The notes beneath the pieces are model-generated. The model saw only the letters and a list, made by a program, of their open reading frames with translations, did not search any database and had not been told where the DNA came from. 15,237 nt of DNA. It comes from Candidatus Kaiserbacteria bacterium. GTDB lineage: Bacteria; Patescibacteriota; Minisyncoccia; Phycocordibacterales; UBA918. The position numbers and the translations under genes are program-made. The DNA lies in the NCBI GenBank assembly GCA_003245875.1, contig QKBW01000041.1:1-15237 (forward strand), read 5' to 3'. Of this stretch, positions 6,845-13,521 are shown piece after piece; position 1 is the stretch's first letter; each line of letters begins with the position of its first letter.

Positions 6845-7876
6845 TTAGAAAGGATTGACGCCACCGCGCACTTCAAAGTGCAAGTGCGGGCCAGTTGAAC
6901 GACCGGTATTGCCCACCGCGCCGATAACTTCACCGGTAGTAACATAAGCACCAACCCCTACCGCATTGGCACTTAAGTGTGCATAGAGCGTCTGTGTACC
7001 ATTGGCATGCTTGATCACAATGTAGCTTCCGTATCCTCCGTTCCAACCACCACTCTTAGACACAATTACCTGTCCAGCTGCAGCAGCCATAACCGGCTCA
7101 CCAACGGATGCCGCCAGGTCAACCGCGTTATAACCATGAATACTTTGCGTTTTTACATAATGCACAAGAGGAATTGTAAAGTAGCCACGGGTACTAACAC
7201 TGGTGGCAGAAGACGAGGAACTGCTCTTGGTGGTCGTAGTGACTGCAACCTCATGCATATTGCCACCAGGTACCATCACCGTCATACCAACCTTTAAATC
7301 ATTATCAGTAATGTGGTTGTAAGAACGAATTTCATCAGCATCAGCATCATATTTTTTGGCAATACTGGCAACCGTATCACCGGTTTTCACTACGTGCTGG
7401 ACTCCCACAATAGGGAGTATCAATAGGGAATCACCCGGATGAATATCTTTTGAACTCCCAAGATCATTCGCCCATAAAATGGTATTACTGTTCACATCAA
7501 ACATTTCTGCGATTTGGGAAAGCGTATCTCCTTCACGTACTTCATAGATTAAAATCTGTCCGGTATTTTGCTTTGCGTTGTGCTCGATATCTTCACCAAC
7601 CGCACCCCCCGGCAGTAATGCACCGTCCTGCACAAATACATCGCCGCCGCCACGAGACGCTTGAGGGTCGACTGTTTGTGCGGCGGTCAAAAGAGGGGTG
7701 TCGACTGCAGACACCGAAACAGCGGTTGATTCTGTGTTGATGACGTCTGATGACGCCGCGAATACTGCAGCAAACAAACCAGCATGCACCGACAAGGGGA
7801 CCGCTATCAGGAGCGACATCACAACACCACCGAGCGCAACCTGCGAGGTACTGCCATGTTCTTTATGTAAAAGCAT
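6845..7876 (-). CDS. LysM-LysM-M23 family peptidoglycan endopeptidase
   Basis: The 343-residue envelope protein is predicted to bind glycan chains and cut peptide cross-links of peptidoglycan. An N-terminal hydrophobic segment at about 14-42 is a signal peptide or anchor. A low-complexity stretch (43-105) follows, then LysM 1 (about 111-155, EVREGDTLSQIAEMF), LysM 2 (about 161-203, HVVKTGDTVASIAKKY), a Ser/Thr linker (212-229) and a C-terminal M23 (lysostaphin-like) domain. Visible zinc and catalytic residues are H247 and D253 in HGYNAVDLAA, H300 in YAHLS and the H331/H333 pair in GPHLHFEVR. The H-to-D spacing (HxxxxxD) is longer than in LytM (HxxxD), but all ligands look present, so I expect activity. 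It is convergent with comM and divergent from uvrD, and forms a single-gene unit. The start at 7876 gives a clean signal segment. Confidence 0.94.
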   Translation of the reverse strand: MLLHKEHGSTSQVALGGVVMSLLIAVPLSVHAGLFAAVFAASSDVINTESTAVSVSAVDTPLLTAAQTVDPQASRGGGDVFVQDGALLPGGAVGEDIEHNAKQNTGQILIYEVREGDTLSQIAEMFDVNSNTILWANDLGSSKDIHPGDSLLILPIVGVQHVVKTGDTVASIAKKYDADADEIRSYNHITDNDLKVGMTVMVPGGNMHEVAVTTTTKSSSSSSATSVSTRGYFTIPLVHYVKTQSIHGYNAVDLAASVGEPVMAAAAGQVIVSKSGGWNGGYGSYIVIKHANGTQTLYAHLSANAVGVGAYVTTGEVIGAVGNTGRSTGPHLHFEVRGGVNPF

Positions 7877-7960
7877 CTGTTGGGTAGTTTCTCCGCTACC
7901 ACACTCTTTCGCATCCGATGCTGGTTCTTTGGAAGATAAAATACGTAACTTTTTAGAGAC

Positions 7961-8119
7961 TCACCGCCATGCTACCACTACGGTCTTTCGGAAAGGGAGG
8001 AATGCACCACTCCCCAGAACGCGTACCATTGTACCTACCACCAAAATACCCACAATTGACAATACACACTTTTTCAACGATGGGACATAGCAGAGCAAAA
8101 GGTGGCTGTGTAGAGTCAT
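7961..8119 (-). CDS. Possible 52-residue membrane peptide, unknown
   Basis: An ATG-started frame of 52 codons ends with TGA. It encodes a short N-terminal part with KK at residues 16-17, a hydrophobic stretch CVLSIVGILVVGTMV (18-32), a further apolar region to about 42, and basic residues (R44, K45, R52) at the end. The KK-then-hydrophobic pattern is like a signal anchor; an internal TTG at residue 15 would give an even more typical start. Against it: no ribosome binding site, no clear promoter, and frames this short arise by chance. It could instead be 5' untranslated sequence of the M23 mRNA. Confidence 0.2.
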   Translation of the reverse strand: MTLHSHLLLCYVPSLKKCVLSIVGILVVGTMVRVLGSGAFLPFRKTVVVAWR

Positions 8120-8197
8120 ATTATGATCATTGACACATACATGTGAAGGTGTCGTGATTTTTTATGCCTGCTTTTTCACTCCCGCATCCGAGCGCAG

Positions 8198-8217
8198 TGC
8201 GGTAGTATATCTCCGCA
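8198..8217 (+). promoter_or_regulatory. -10 region of uvrD
   Basis: TAGTAT (8203-8208) matches TATAAT at 4 of 6 bases and would place +1 near 8215, 3 nt before the ATG. Read one register over, TGC-GGTAGT (8198-8206) resembles the extended -10 boxes seen elsewhere in the window. A CCGCA/TGCGG inverted repeat (8182-8186 with 8198-8202) abuts it. Confidence 0.45.
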
Positions 8218-10170
8218 ATGTCTCTACCATACCTTGAAGGATTGAATGATCCACAAAAAGAAGCGGTCACTACGACCGAAGGACCACTATTGGTACTGGC
8301 TGGTGCCGGGTCAGGAAAAACCAGAGTGATCACACACCGTATCGTGCACTTGATTCACCAAGGTGTCGCTCCGTACAATATCCTAGCGGTAACCTTTACC
8401 AACAAGGCGGCTGGTGAAATGCGTGAGCGCGTGCAAGCACTCATCAATGCCTATGCAGGGAGTCGCGCAGCAGACGGCCATCCAACTGTGGTGACCTTTC
8501 ATGCGCTGTGTGTCAGGTTGCTCCGCGAGTACCACCAGCTACTCAATCTCCCAAAGCATTTTACTATTTACGATCGCGCCGACAGCATTCGTGCTATCAA
8601 GCAAGCTACTGAAGCGGCCGGTTATGATCCGAAACAGTATGAGCCACGTCGTACACTGAGTATCATTTCGCGCGCCAAAGGCGACGCGCTCACCGCACCA
8701 GAATTTGCTGAGTCCGCCAAACGCCCTCCAGAACAAATGGCTGCTGTGGTTTGGGAACAGTACAACGCGATCATGCGTCAAGAAGGAGCGCTGGATTTTG
8801 ATGACCTACTCGTGCGTACTCGAGCACTCCTCCAGCACCATCCAGAAGTACTCAATACTATACAAAATCGGTATCATTATCTGCATATCGATGAGTATCA
8901 AGACACGAATAAAATACAATATGAGATCGCTCGCCTTATTGCCGGAACGCGACAAAATATTTGCGTAGTAGGAGACATAGATCAAAATATTTACTCTTGG
9001 CGCGGCGCCGATATTAAAAACGTATTGCAATTTGAGCGTCATTTCCCAGGCGCCAAAACAATCCTGTTGGAAGAAAACTATCGATCCACACAAACGATCA
9101 TTGCAGCCAGCAACGACATCATCAACAAAAACCAAAACCGCATAGAAAAGAACGTCTTTACCAATAACCAAGAAGGGGAGCTGATCACCCTTTTTGCTGC
9201 CATGACTGGGGGGTATGAGGCATCATACATAGCCAAGACCGCCAAAGAAATTGTGGCGCAAGGTGCACGACCATCTGATATTGCCGTTTTGTTCCGCACT
9301 AACTTTCAGTCACGTGCGCTCGAGGAAGCGTTCTTGGCACAAGAAATACCATACCAGGTGCTTGGCACCAAATTCTTTGAGAGAAAAGAAGTAAAAGATG
9401 TACTTTCTTATTTGCGACTGGCACTCAATCCGGACAGCACCGGCGATCTCACCCGTATTATCAATACACCAACCCGTGGCATCGGTAAGGTGACAGTTTT
9501 GAAACTATTGGAAGGAAAGCGTGCTGACCTCACTCCAGCCATTGCGGGTAAGGTAGACCGTTTCTTTGAGACTATGCAAAATATCACCGACTGCGTTCAC
9601 ACCAAGCCATTGTCTGAAACACTGAAGTTCATCATTAGCCACAGTGGGCTGGAGGCTGATTACAAAAAAAATGGTACTGAGGATGACTTGGCGCGGCTGG
9701 AAAACTTACGTGAACTCGTCACTATGGCAATACGGTACGATCAGCTCGATCCGTCAGAGGCAGTGGAAGCGTTCTTAGAGACTGCCGCATTGCAAAGCGA
9801 CCAAGACGAATTGGAAGATAAAGAAAATCGTGATGCAGTGCGGCTTATGACCATCCACGCTGCCAAAGGACTCGAGTTCCCGTATGTTTTTATTACCGGT
9901 ATGGAAGAGGGATTGTTCCCACACGAGCGGTTGGATGAACGGCGAGTTGACGATGAGGAGGAACGACGGCTATTTTACGTCGCCCTTACCCGCGCGCAAA
10001 AGAAAGTGTACCTCACCTACGCACACCTACGCACCATCTTTGGCAGTCAGCGAGTCAATGTACCGTCATCATTTTTAAATGATATTGATGGCGCATACGT
10101 TGAAATTGATGGCAAAGACAATGGATGGGGGAGCGGGTCCGGGTACGAGACAACGGTATTTTTAGATTGA
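8218..10170 (+). CDS. UvrD/PcrA-type superfamily 1A DNA helicase
   Basis: This ATP-driven 3'-5' DNA helicase belongs to the UvrD/PcrA/Rep family of excision repair, mismatch repair and replication-conflict enzymes. All SF1A motifs are visible: Q-motif region LNDPQKEAV (9-17), motif I GAGSGKT (29-35), Ia AVTFTNKAAGEM, II IDEYQDTN (D225/E226), III GDIDQNIYSWRGA (252-264), IV LEENYRST, V RLMTIHAAKGLEFPYVF, and VI VALTRAQ (R592). Motif III differs from the usual GDDDQSIYGFRGA type; the variant is, to my knowledge, common in Parcubacteria. At 650 residues it is shorter than E. coli UvrD (720) and PcrA. It ends about 60 residues after motif VI and so lacks the C-terminal Tudor-like RNA-polymerase-binding tail. 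Whether it is orthologous to UvrD, PcrA or Rep cannot be settled here, so no symbol is given. Confidence 0.96.
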   Translation: MSLPYLEGLNDPQKEAVTTTEGPLLVLAGAGSGKTRVITHRIVHLIHQGVAPYNILAVTFTNKAAGEMRERVQALINAYAGSRAADGHPTVVTFHALCVRLLREYHQLLNLPKHFTIYDRADSIRAIKQATEAAGYDPKQYEPRRTLSIISRAKGDALTAPEFAESAKRPPEQMAAVVWEQYNAIMRQEGALDFDDLLVRTRALLQHHPEVLNTIQNRYHYLHIDEYQDTNKIQYEIARLIAGTRQNICVVGDIDQNIYSWRGADIKNVLQFERHFPGAKTILLEENYRSTQTIIAASNDIINKNQNRIEKNVFTNNQEGELITLFAAMTGGYEASYIAKTAKEIVAQGARPSDIAVLFRTNFQSRALEEAFLAQEIPYQVLGTKFFERKEVKDVLSYLRLALNPDSTGDLTRIINTPTRGIGKVTVLKLLEGKRADLTPAIAGKVDRFFETMQNITDCVHTKPLSETLKFIISHSGLEADYKKNGTEDDLARLENLRELVTMAIRYDQLDPSEAVEAFLETAALQSDQDELEDKENRDAVRLMTIHAAKGLEFPYVFITGMEEGLFPHERLDERRVDDEEERRLFYVALTRAQKKVYLTYAHLRTIFGSQRVNVPSSFLNDIDGAYVEIDGKDNGWGSGSGYETTVFLD

Positions 10171-10216
10171 GGTGCCCTCGATGGGAACTAATCTCCGGCC
10201 CAGCTCACCGAAAGGC

Positions 10217-10301
10217 AGCTCCTTACTGATTGTGCAGGCCCTCCGCAGCGAAGCGAGGACCGGGCGAGACAGACCAGTAAGGAGCTCTTTTTCTTTCTTT
10301 T
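10217..10301 (+). terminator. Large-loop, internally structured terminator after the helicase gene
   Basis: AGCTCCTTACTG (10217-10228) pairs with CAGTAAGGAGCT (10275-10286), 12 perfect base pairs followed by a T-rich tract (CTTTTTCTTTCTTTT, 10287-10301). The 46-nt loop can fold again: GCCC (10238-10241) with GGGC (10262-10265), or CCTC(c)GC (10240-10246) with GCGAGG (10253-10258) around an AGCGAA loop. The T-tract runs directly into the rsmA promoter. Confidence 0.8.
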
Positions 10302-10303
10302 AT

Positions 10304-10319
10304 TGTATAGTAAACAGCA
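10304..10319 (+). promoter_or_regulatory. -10 promoter element of rsmA
   Basis: TATAGT (10306-10311, 5 of 6 matches to TATAAT), preceded directly by TG, places +1 near 10318, 2 nt before the ATG at 10320. The element lies at the end of the preceding terminator's T-tract, so termination and re-initiation are packed within about 35 bp. Confidence 0.6.
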
Positions 10320-11165
10320 ATGGAAAGATTCATACACAAGAAATCCCTTGGGCAACATTTTCTTAATAATCCGGTAGTCCCACAGTGGATGGTAGAAGCG
10401 GGCGCAGTCTGTACTAAAGACATCGTACTGGAAATAGGACCCGGCACCGGTGCGCTCACACGTGCACTTCTTGCTACCGGCGCCCGTGTCATTGCACTTG
10501 AAGCCGACCAGCGTGCCGTCGCCATTTTACAAGATACGTTTTCTTCAGCCTGTGCTAGCGGGCAGCTTGTCGTGCACCATGGTGATGTGCGGACACTCAA
10601 TCTTACGGCATTATCACTGCAAGATCATGCCTTTAAGGTGGTGGCCAACATTCCGTACTATCTTTCTGGTTTTTTATTCCGTGTTTTGTTGGAAAATCCT
10701 ATACAACCAAATACTCTTGTATTCCTCGTACAAAAAGAAGTAGCTAAGCGAGCGGCAGCATCTGTAGAAAAAGGGGGGAAATCATCATTATTGTCGCTGG
10801 CAACCCAAGTATACGGCAGAGTAAAAATCATAAAGTCAGTAGCCCGCGGCAATTTCACCCCACCACCAAAAGTCGACTCTGCGATTGTGACGATTACCGA
10901 CATTTCGCGTCGTAATTTTTCTACACACTGCACCGAAGAAGCCTTTTTTACACTTATTCATGCTGGTTTTGCCAATAAAAGAAAGCAACTGCAAGGTAAT
11001 TTGCGCACACTTGTGGGCAATGAGCATATCATTATGGATGGTTTAGAGAGCTTGGCCGTGCCTGCCACTGTCCGTGCTGAAGACCTTACGTTGGACCAAT
11101 GGCTTTCTTTAACCATTAAGCTGCAGCCGTATTCCCACCCACAGATAAGCACTGAGCATTCATAA
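10320..11165 (+). CDS. rsmA: 16S rRNA (adenine1518-N6/adenine1519-N6)-dimethyltransferase
   Basis: RsmA (KsgA) dimethylates the two adjacent adenines in the helix 45 loop at the 3' end of 16S rRNA, using S-adenosylmethionine, as a late checkpoint of 30S assembly. The 281 residues contain the N-terminal KKSLGQHFL (7-15), the SAM-binding EIGPGTGALT (38-47) with acidic E61 after strand 2, the catalytic NIPYY motif (110-114), QKEVAKR (138-144) and FTPPPKVDSA (179-188) leading into the C-terminal helical domain. Length is close to the family norm of about 270. The start follows a TATAGT box by 8 nt with no Shine-Dalgarno sequence. No terminator is visible after the stop; the next gene has its own -10 box. 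Confidence 0.97.
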   Translation: MERFIHKKSLGQHFLNNPVVPQWMVEAGAVCTKDIVLEIGPGTGALTRALLATGARVIALEADQRAVAILQDTFSSACASGQLVVHHGDVRTLNLTALSLQDHAFKVVANIPYYLSGFLFRVLLENPIQPNTLVFLVQKEVAKRAAASVEKGGKSSLLSLATQVYGRVKIIKSVARGNFTPPPKVDSAIVTITDISRRNFSTHCTEEAFFTLIHAGFANKRKQLQGNLRTLVGNEHIIMDGLESLAVPATVRAEDLTLDQWLSLTIKLQPYSHPQISTEHS

Positions 11166-11180
11166 AAAGAGGGGGGCAGC

Positions 11181-11195
11181 TGTTATACTTAGCAT
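11181..11195 (+). promoter_or_regulatory. Extended -10 promoter of the secretion-like operon
   Basis: TGT-TATACT: TG at 11181-11182 and hexamer TATACT at 11184-11189 (5 of 6 matches). The usual 7-nt step from the end of the hexamer lands exactly on the A of the ATG at 11196, which predicts a fully leaderless mRNA. Confidence 0.65.
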
Positions 11196-12071
11196 ATGAA
11201 TAACCGAATCATAGCGGCAGTTGCTTTTGGGAGCGCGCTCATTCTAGCAACCTACACCCTGTCCGGTTTTGGAAAAGCAAAAACTGCCCCTGATCCGCAA
11301 AAAGAGGTGGTTACCGCCACTGCACCAGTACGTGAGTATATTCCTACTACCGACAGCAACAACGATGGGATACCTGATTGGCAAGACGTGCTTGTTAATA
11401 CCACACCCCTCTATATGGCTACCGATACCGGTAGTAGTACTTACCAAACGCCAACTACACTAACCGATCAACTGGCCGTTTCTTTCTTTGAAGAATACCT
11501 GCGCAACAAAAGTTTTGGCAACTTTGGCCAAACACCTGACGAGCTAGTGGCCAAAGCCAATGAGAATCTCAAGCTTGAAACAAGCGATACGCTTTACACC
11601 ATCAGTGACTGCCTGGTCACACAAGACAACAGCGTTGCCTCTGTTAAGACATATGGCAATAGTATGGCCAACATTTTGTTAGGATTGCCAAAACGAGATG
11701 ACTCTTATAACGAAATAACAATACTTAACCAAGCACTCTCCACAAACGACGAAACCGAGCTTTCAAAATTGGCGCTGGTTGTTGACGATTACACCACAGT
11801 ACGTGACGGTTTCTTAAATATTGCAGCACCAGCTGCGATGATTAAAGAACACCTAGACTACATCAACTCTGTTAACGCAGTACTTTCCGACATTAGAGCG
11901 ATGCAGAACACGTTTACTGATCCACTTTTATCATTGATGCGGTTACGCCGTTATAATGATGATGCCAAAGGTCTGTATACAGCAACACTCAATTGGCAAA
12001 ATAAAATTGCTGAGCTGGGTGTTACTTACGCTGCTAACGAACCAGCTGCTCAGGTTATGATTAAACAGTAG
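11196..12071 (+). CDS. Signal-anchored extracytoplasmic protein with an Asp-rich Ca-binding-type loop, unknown
   Basis: No family name is recognised. The 291-residue protein has a short N-terminal membrane anchor or signal (about 4-24, IIAAVAFGSALILATYTL) with the rest predicted outside the membrane. Residues 53-64 read DSNNDGIPDWQD, the DxNxDGxxDxxD pattern of thrombospondin type-3/dockerin-like calcium loops; only one copy is seen. The remainder (about 80-291) is largely helical and hydrophilic, with a single Cys in SDCLV. It is first in a tight operon: the next start lies 2 bp after its stop, and a VirB6/TrbL-like protein follows. It may therefore be an accessory envelope or channel component of a type IV secretion-like machine. 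This is inference from context. Confidence 0.85.
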   Translation: MNNRIIAAVAFGSALILATYTLSGFGKAKTAPDPQKEVVTATAPVREYIPTTDSNNDGIPDWQDVLVNTTPLYMATDTGSSTYQTPTTLTDQLAVSFFEEYLRNKSFGNFGQTPDELVAKANENLKLETSDTLYTISDCLVTQDNSVASVKTYGNSMANILLGLPKRDDSYNEITILNQALSTNDETELSKLALVVDDYTTVRDGFLNIAAPAAMIKEHLDYINSVNAVLSDIRAMQNTFTDPLLSLMRLRRYNDDAKGLYTATLNWQNKIAELGVTYAANEPAAQVMIKQ

Positions 12072-12073
12072 AT

Positions 12074-13513
12074 ATGAAATCTTTAGGCCGTAACATTGTT
12101 GCACTAATTTTAATCCCCGCCTCATTGCTTTTGAGCGTACCTCAACACGCGCAAGCCCAAATTGCTGTAGTTGATATTAAGAACGCAATACAATCGACAG
12201 TTAGTGCGGTTCAAAACACCATCACTGCAGGAGCAACTGGTGCGCTAGCGACAAAGGAATTAACACTCGACCCTCTGGCCTATGCCATAACCCGCAAAAT
12301 AATACAGAGCATGGTACGTAGTATCATTCTGTGGATCAACTCTGGTTTTCAAGGAAGCCCAGCCTTCGTTACCGACCTACCCGGATTCCTTCTTGGAGTA
12401 GCTGATGAAGTGGCCGGGGACTTTATATATGGTTCAGAATTGTCCTTCCTCTGTAGCCCATTCCAACTCGACGTACGTATTGCCTTGCAAACCCAATACA
12501 ATGACCTTTCTAGTGGTTATGAACCACAATGTACTCTAACCGGGGTAACTGAAAATATCCAGGGTTTCCTTGAAGGCACATTTAGTGATGGGGGGTGGCC
12601 TGCCTGGTTTGAGTTGACCCAGGGAACCACCAACGATCCGACCAGGGCCTACTATGAATCACAACTGGCTATGCAAGCTGCCATCGTTGACGCACAAGGG
12701 AATGCAATCAAAGAACTTGATTGGGGTAATGGCTTCTTATCATTTAAGATCTGTAGTGACACCCAGGTTCAAGCTGGGGCTGAAACAAACTGTACAATTA
12801 CTACACCGGGTACTGTCATTGCCGATCAGCTTAACAAAGCACTTGGTGCAGGCACTGATTCACTCATCACAGCTGATGAAGTCAACGAAATAATTGGCGC
12901 GCTACTTGCTCAATTAATGCAGCAGGCTGTAACTGGAATTTACGGCATACTGGGCATGGGAGGAAGCTCCTATACTGACTACAGCTATGGAGCGAGCAGC
13001 ACCCAATCTTATGCTGATGCACTAGCCGAAGAGGATACTTACTTTAGTACCAATGGTACCAGCTCACTTCCAACTCTCAATGAGATCACTACACAGATAC
13101 AGTTAGAAAACAATTTCTTGAATGACCAGTATGAGATATCAGCCCGCTTAGCTGCAAGCCAACAAAATTATACTGATTATCTTGTTACTGCAAATACTAA
13201 CAATTGTGTCCTCAGCGCATACCCAACCGACTTTACCGACCAAAAAACGGCAGCTGATGCACAGATAACATCTCGAGAAAATACCGTGTTACCTGTTTTG
13301 AAAGAACTGCGTACAAAATTACAAAATGCTACGAGTTCAAGTGAACTGTATGATTCGGCAGTAAAATACTATACCCTTAAGGCGAACGGGCAACTAACCA
13401 CTACCTCAGACAAAACTGACGCCGACGCGACTGTTCAGTCATTGCCAGACCTCATTACTACCTTCGAGAATACCATTGACTCACAGTTACGTTCCTGCCG
13501 AAATAGTACGTAA
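12074..13513 (+). CDS. Secreted six-cysteine protein of a type IV secretion-like operon, unknown function
   Basis: The 479-residue protein has a clear signal peptide: basic start, hydrophobic LILIPASLLLSV, and an AQA cleavage site near residue 28. All six cysteines (127, 153, 227, 240, 378, 475) lie in the exported part, so disulfides are likely. Segments such as DPLAYAITRKIIQSMVRSIILWINSGF (66-92) are amphipathic and the N-terminal half looks conserved; GGWPAWFEL (173-181) and LDWGNGFLS (215-223) stand out. A Gly/Tyr/Ser-rich stretch (292-312) separates a helical, probably coiled C-terminal region. I recall related hypotheticals in Parcubacteria next to VirB6/TrbL-like genes, but can assign no enzymatic role. 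It starts 2 bp after the preceding stop, with no ribosome binding site, and lies 8 bp before the polytopic membrane protein gene. This implies co-transcription and a shared complex. Confidence 0.87.
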   Translation: MKSLGRNIVALILIPASLLLSVPQHAQAQIAVVDIKNAIQSTVSAVQNTITAGATGALATKELTLDPLAYAITRKIIQSMVRSIILWINSGFQGSPAFVTDLPGFLLGVADEVAGDFIYGSELSFLCSPFQLDVRIALQTQYNDLSSGYEPQCTLTGVTENIQGFLEGTFSDGGWPAWFELTQGTTNDPTRAYYESQLAMQAAIVDAQGNAIKELDWGNGFLSFKICSDTQVQAGAETNCTITTPGTVIADQLNKALGAGTDSLITADEVNEIIGALLAQLMQQAVTGIYGILGMGGSSYTDYSYGASSTQSYADALAEEDTYFSTNGTSSLPTLNEITTQIQLENNFLNDQYEISARLAASQQNYTDYLVTANTNNCVLSAYPTDFTDQKTAADAQITSRENTVLPVLKELRTKLQNATSSSELYDSAVKYYTLKANGQLTTTSDKTDADATVQSLPDLITTFENTIDSQLRSCRNST

Positions 13514-13521
13514 AACCAACC

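Larger units (their letters stand above)
7877..8217. other. 341-bp divergent intergenic region
   Basis: This stretch separates the M23 gene (-) from uvrD (+). It holds the uvrD -10 region at the right end, a small possible ORF on the - strand (7961-8119), and near the M23 start a GGTAG/CTACC hairpin (7883-7887 with 7896-7900). The loop of that hairpin carries, on the - strand, GGAGAAA. That is the only Shine-Dalgarno-like sequence near a start in the window, but at 14 nt from the end of GGAG to the ATG it is too far for normal spacing. Two TTGACA hexamers on the + strand (8056-8061, 8130-8135) lack a matching -10 at 16-18 nt. The promoter of the M23 gene itself is not obvious. Confidence 0.5.

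Noticed and set aside
7698..8090. 130-codon + strand ORF
   Set aside because: It is antisense to the N-terminal coding region of the M23 gene and the intergenic region, with low-complexity Thr/Pro/Ser composition and no domain; a shadow frame.
8056..8135. Two perfect TTGACA hexamers (8056-8061, 8130-8135) as -35 boxes
   Set aside because: Neither has a TAnnnT -10 at 16-18 nt; probably chance in an A/T-rich gap.
10171..10319. Riboswitch (fluoride-like or T-box) between the helicase gene and rsmA
   Set aside because: The conserved cores of these classes are not present; the structure is explained by a terminator with an inserted stem.
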